A stretch of DNA of 64,000 nt from Pectinophora gossypiella. Its lineage: Eukaryota; Arthropoda; Insecta; Lepidoptera; Gelechiidae. This document shows positions 60,101 to 64,000 of the stretch, piece by piece. Under the pieces are notes generated by a model, which ran no database searches, was not told where the DNA came from, and saw nothing but the letters and a program-made list of their open reading frames with translations. The translations under genes were made by a program, and so were the position numbers. The first letter of the stretch is position 1; each line of letters begins with the position of its first letter. The stretch is taken from the NCBI RefSeq assembly GCF_024362695.1, contig NC_065406.1, positions 11,718,001 through 11,782,000 of the forward strand. Reading direction: 5' to 3'.

Positions 60101-63100
60101 CTTTTATAGCCATTATATTGACAGGACAGGATGGATGAATTACATTTGTACAATATGTTATTGTCATTATATTCGCATTTGTCAGAATAATAGGATTCCG
60201 ATCATATCAACATTCAATATCGTAATCATCCCTTTACCGTCCACTACTGGACTTAGGTCACCTCTAATATGCGCCACTGGGCTAGACATTGGGCTATTCT
60301 CATCCAATTACTAACAGGCAAGAGCACTTCATTTCTTCCATCTATTTAAAATACAGCCTTGATCTCCACTCCATATAACTCCTGCAATCTAAACATCACA
60401 TTGGTGCTAATTCCTGTAAATAGCATCTAATTTTATTTTAAGTTATATCTGTCATTTTCTTATCCGCCGAAAAGGAAAGGGACGGGTAATTGACAAGCAT
60501 AAAATTTATGGAACACACGTCAATTTTAAGCACAAATCTAAACCAACCGTCTAAAAATTTTACATCAGTCAATAACCTGACACATTAACTTACTCATTCT
60601 TCCTAAAATTAAGAGCTGTGAATCATCCGTCCCTTTCCTTTTCGATGGATATGAAAATGACGGATATAACTTAAAATAAAATTAGGCGGTGTCTCCAGGA
60701 ATCGGGGCCATTGGTGTGATACAAACACCCATGATGAGAGGTGTCTATTTCTTTTACATGGGTTATAATTCATAGTTTCCTTACCTTAATGCAGACTTGG
60801 AAGATGTTCTCCAGCTGCAGGCGCAGGAATTTCGGAGTAGACTCAGCAAGCTCGATCAGCACTTTCAGGGCGGAGTCGTCGTCCGCCTCTTCAATGGTCT
60901 GAACCACCACCTGTTTACATAAAAAAAGCCTTATCAAAGATAGGAATCCATAAAATTAACATTATTTCCATAGTGAACGAGACAGGCACCTATGAAAATA
61001 AGTGGTTTGTCTGGAGAGTTACTATCAAACTCCATCCTATGAGAGGTTGGTGTTAGCGAAACTCCCAAATTACTGTTGCACACCTTGGCAGTAACATATC
61101 TCATATACAGAAATATGCACGTAGGAGTTTGTGTGCACAGATATTTTTTAGATCTTTAATATATTTCAATTTTATTAATTTTATATTGCAGGCACAACTT
61201 GACAATTATCGAGATAAATAATAAGCATAGCTGACCAGTGATGGAAATGTCCATCATGAAACTTCATAACGATGAAAATGGCCTTATCTAAGATTGCTAC
61301 TAGAATGAGATAGTGCACATAAATAACAAGCATTAATTACCTGTACAAGCGGCAGCAGTACTTCCTGGAAGTGCTTCTGGATGGCGGGCTGCTTGTCGTG
61401 CAGCAGGATGAACGAGCTCACCGCCTTGACGGCCTGCACGCGCAGCGCCTGCGACTCGGTCGGCTGCAGCGCCGAGAGTAACATGCGCTTGATTACGTCC
61501 AGATTCTGGTTCTGCTGGTTGCCGAATACCCCTGGGACCGATCTGTGGGCGATATTGATTGTTAGGAAAGCTGGTAAAATCTGACACATTTCAGCATCAT
61601 TCAAAATAACTGCAAAATGTGGAGTTAGGGAACGACGTGGGCAGAAGGTGTAATGTTAAAATGCCTCTTCTACACCATAATATAAAAAAATATCTACATG
61701 TGCTGACAGTTGCTGTTGTCATTTTTTTAAGCGAGTTATATTACGAAAATTGATGTACTCGAACTTTCGAAAGAGTTTTATTACATTGTAACTGGTTTAT
61801 TTCTGGTATAAAGGTGTTTCGCACGCGCCAGACGACGTTTACAAAATTTTGTTGATATAATCTAAAGTTAGAAATGCAAGATTTTGAGATGAGATGCAAA
61901 TGCTTGTTTTGGGAGTTACTATCAAACTCCATCCTATGAAAGGTTGGTGTTAGCGAAACCCCAATTTAGTGTAGCACACCTTGGCAGTAACATATCTCAT
62001 ATACAGATATGCACGTAGGAGTGTGTGTGCGTGGAAATTATTAATTACAAAAACATTCATTTATTTTAGGTAAAAACTATTAGGCATTGCGCCGAGTGAC
62101 CAAATCTAATTCGTTTTGAGAAACGTAATGATAACGTAATGCAGCCTATAAACAACCGGGGACATAATTATTCATGCAATTACTATTGATGGTTCGAGGT
62201 TGCGCTAACCGTTCTAACGGTATTACGCCTGCAGAAACATGGGGATTTATCACAGCGCATCTTTCATAGTACAAGTACTTTTCAAGGAGTTTAAGGTTCT
62301 AGTTACATCAGTATATAGTACAAACTAAGTTTATGCACTTATGCGAGGTGTTACACACATAATTACCAACCGCGTGATTTAATTTGCTATGGCGACAAGA
62401 AAATTGAGTATTCGCGGAAGGTTATATGCCTCATATAACTAAAGATTTTATTCACTGTAAAATTTAGGTCGAGTTATACTATGTATAATGGTGACAGTAG
62501 TAAGCGCGTAGAGTAGGCAGGCAGATATGACACAATACGGCGGAACCCCGGCATGTAATAATATAGCTATGGATTGTTTAAAATTCTGAGTTTACTTCTT
62601 CATCTACACTGCAACAGGCTTACATAGATCGCACTTTGGATACGAATGTGCATCGTACGTAAGGAATGCCGCTCTAGGACAAACCAACCCGCCCCCGGTA
62701 TACACGCTCCTATAATAATTGAAACGTTGGTTTGCTCCGGCGTGTACACACGAGACAAATTCGTGAGAAAACGCATCCACAGTGCGGCTGATTTTAAGAG
62801 TAAAGGATATACGGTCACGAGCATTAATAATGTATACACTTTGATACCATGTCACATTTACTTTTTTAACAAATTGAACTGTAAGTCTCACTATATGTCA
62901 AATATGTTAGTGCGACAGTCCTAAAGTGGGTACATTATATTGCTCATGACTATACATAATAATCTCCTTACGTAAACATGCGAATGCCGGCCTCCTTCAT
63001 GTTGGGGTCCTGCGAGTTGGCGCAGTTGAACATGAACTGCAGGAACTCGGGCCACTGGTTCACGCCGTCGTCGTCGATGTGATTCCTCGCCAGCTCAGAC

Positions 63101-63114
63101 ACCACGTCGCAGAT
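51142..63114 (-). CDS. Karybeta3: Importin-5 (karyopherin beta-3), 16 exons, 5' end outside window
   Basis: Minus-strand exons: 62972-63114, 61341-61542, 60785-60910, 58083-58294, 56915-57146, 56382-56525, 55740-55859, 54928-55123, 54290-54439, 53725-53898, 53025-53329, 52629-52769, 52200-52419, 51781-52081, 51367-51580 and 51142-51225. All are in phase with GT-AG borders, giving 987 residues, equal to human IPO5 (1097) without its first 110 or so. HEAT-repeat text matches along the whole length, e.g. ESALDRMCCGLGGK, HPRVRFAACNAIGQM, LRGKTIECVSLIG, PEVALLD, DRQWAICIFDDVIE and EVRQAAAYGCGVLAQ. The acidic loop DDEPDW...DEDN matches the family. The protein carries ribosomal proteins, histones and other cargo into the nucleus and releases them on Ran-GTP. 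The donor of exon 58083-58294 is weak (GTACGG) and a SINE sits beside it. The first exons lie beyond 64000. Confidence 0.95.
53395..53465 (-). repeat. RTE-like LINE tail, antisense
   Basis: CCCCACTGCTGGGCAAAGAC and CTCT after it is the reverse of the common lepidopteran RTE 3' wording. It lies in the importin-5 intron between 53025-53329 and 53725-53898. Confidence 0.5.
54641..54846 (+). repeat. Dispersed repeat family, copy 3
   Basis: Same family as 30707-30922 and 33763-33966, here in the importin-5 intron upstream of exon 54290-54439. It begins CCCGGATACTTCATATAAAA and ends near TTCCTTATTCTATG. Confidence 0.7.
55571..55704 (+). repeat. Intronic repeat pair A, copy 1
   Basis: About 130 bases nearly identical to 56601-56734 (shared GAACTGAGATCCCTGACTTT and on to ATATCACTAACGATTCATT). 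In the importin-5 intron between exons 55740-55859 and 54928-55123. Confidence 0.75.
56601..56734 (+). repeat. Intronic repeat pair A, copy 2
   Basis: Direct repeat of 55571-55704 with few differences; in the intron between exons 56915-57146 and 56382-56525. Confidence 0.75.
57755..58060 (+). mobile_element. tRNA-derived SINE, full copy, beside an importin-5 splice donor
   Basis: The head has an A-box-like TGGTTCAGTGG (about 57762-57772) and a B-box-like GTTCGAATTCC (57807-57817), as in a tRNA. The body is followed by the tail CCTCACAACCCACACGATAG and AGAAGAAGAA. A copy of the head is at 28833-29001 and tails at 24925-25002 and 36290-36330. Possible short duplication CAGAAAA at 57743-57749 and 58062-58068. 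It is antisense to importin-5. Confidence 0.78.
58675..59640 (+). repeat. Intronic repeat pair C, copy 1, split by the Jockey insertion
   Basis: 58675-58747 continued at 59607-59640 matches 62829-62960 (TGTATACACTTTGA, AAGTCTCA, ATGTCAAATATG, TAGTGCGACA, CTAAAGTGGGTACAT). Only the flanks belong to the repeat. Confidence 0.7.
58748..59593 (-). mobile_element. 5'-truncated Jockey-type LINE with 13-bp target duplication
   Basis: AATGTTCTAAAGT is repeated at 58735-58747 and 59594-59606. Between them, on the minus strand, is the end of a Jockey reverse transcriptase: YADDTAILASH just after the break, then VKYLGIHLDRRLTW, then YGIQLWGTAS and IIQRAQN. It stops at 58881, followed by a 3' UTR and a poly-A tail (T-run at 58748-58768). 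The element is cut just before its YADD box, typical of incomplete target-primed insertion. The frame is unbroken. It lies in an importin-5 intron. Confidence 0.92.
60225..60305 (-). repeat. RTE-like LINE tail, antisense
   Basis: CCGTCCACTACTGGACTTAG and GCGCCACTGGGCTAGACATT are known wording of lepidopteran RTE 3' ends. Importin-5 intron. Confidence 0.55.
61016..61141 (+). repeat. Intronic repeat pair B, copy 1
   Basis: About 125 bases nearly identical to 61913-62034 (shared GAGTTACTATCAAACTCCAT and GCACACCTTGGCAGTAACAT). It lies on one side of importin-5 exon 61341-61542. Confidence 0.75.
61913..62034 (+). repeat. Intronic repeat pair B, copy 2
   Basis: Direct repeat of 61016-61141, on the other side of exon 61341-61542. 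Confidence 0.75.
62829..62960 (+). repeat. Intronic repeat pair C, copy 2
   Basis: Uninterrupted relative of the sequence around the Jockey insertion at 58748-59593, with about 25 extra bases near 62855-62880. It ends within 15 bases of the donor of exon 62972-63114. Confidence 0.7.
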
Positions 63115-64000
63115 CTGTGCAAGATAACTATTGTTAGTTTGCTATAGACACTGCCTTTGGCTCATTGGACTATCGTTCATAATAGCAGGACACTGGGAAT
63201 AGGGATGTCCCTATCTACAGGCCTGTAGATGTTCTATGAAAGTATTGTCAAATGTTTTAACCTATATATTGTTATGTATAATCTATTGCATGCCGTCTAG
63301 GAATACACAGAATACACACAGATACTTGTTTATGTACCATTTAATACTCGTATTCTGTAATAAATACACTTAGCAACTCTACTATTGGTTAGTAAGGGCC
63401 TTATTTGGTTGTTGTTTAGCATATAAACAGCTTAGCTGATGCAGAAAGACTTGATTGATGCATAAAATGTTGTCATTTACCTTTAATTTCTTTAATTGAA
63501 TTTCCTACTTTCCTGTCTAAGAGATATATTTGATAGAAAAAGTAAACCTGGGAATGATATCAGGTTTTATTTGAACTCTGATACGCTATCAAAACGCAAT
63601 AGCGATATTTATTTACTGCGTCGTAAGTGTCGATTCAATTTAGTACATACTTATTCTTAGCATTGACACACGCGATCCGTGCGCGCTATTTATTTAATGC
63701 GCCGTGTATAGTGCATACAAATTACTTAATTTAACTTCCATTATAAAAAAATATGAAAAATATTATGATAGAACACATAATTATTTATTAAGGTAATAGG
63801 GGACAATAAAATTATAATCTTTAAAATTGCCTGACCGAAATCTGTGTCAGATAGCAGTTGAATAGGTGCTATTCAAAATGCCTGTTTGATGAGTCACTAT
63901 CTGTTTCTAAGGCCAAAATTAGACCAAGGACCATTCACTTGTGAAGTTGTGAGTCAGTGAAAAAATTAAGAACAATGATCTATTGTAATAGAACTGTACT
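63115..64000 (-). other. Importin-5 intron running out of the window
   Basis: AT-rich, no further exon found. The next upstream exon should end in phase 0 and encode the residues before ICDVVSELARN. Confidence 0.6.

Overview
The window looks like ordinary euchromatic genome of a moth or butterfly (Lepidoptera). It is AT-rich, its genes are split by GT-AG introns and give best recalled matches to animal proteins, and its introns hold many short repeats of kinds I know from Lepidoptera: tRNA-headed SINEs, RTE- and CR1-like LINE tails, a Tc1 remnant and short inverted-repeat elements. All exon coordinates were read by eye from splice sites and reading phase. All homology calls are from recalled family sequences, not searches.

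Layout. Bases 1-10280 are a nest of retrotransposons. A non-LTR element (endonuclease, reverse transcriptase, RNase H) is cut within its RNase H region by a complete 6.6-kb BEL/Pao LTR retrotransposon with two 469-bp LTRs, a 5-bp target duplication and one long gag-pol frame. At 10437-13114 (+) is a membrane-anchored histidine acid phosphatase in six exons. At 15543-16646 (-) is a four-pass membrane protein resembling TMEM179, head to head with NAT9 (17406-18667, +). A half Tc1 element lies at 18925-19700. An intronless Canopy 3/4-type ER protein follows at 19989-20642 (+).

From 21672 to 48044 (-) runs choline-phosphate cytidylyltransferase (Pcyt1), the regulated step of phosphatidylcholine synthesis. 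It has two alternative coding first exons joined to seven shared exons. Its introns hold a 1443-bp foldback element with 0.5-kb arms and an 8-bp target duplication, two copies of a small inverted-repeat element, SINE pieces and LINE tails. From 51142 past the right edge (-) runs importin-5 (Karybeta3), with 16 exons visible covering all but about the first 110 residues. Its introns hold a full SINE beside a splice donor, a 5'-truncated Jockey with a 13-bp target duplication, and several paired repeats.

The host genes are housekeeping genes with no evident shared pathway. I found no operon, CRISPR array, defence island or other clearly new system. The most informative signals are the nested retrotransposons, the foldback element with its regular internal motifs, a PIF/Harbinger-like deletion derivative, the two Pcyt1 N-termini, and a possible small nested first exon at 40.9 kb.
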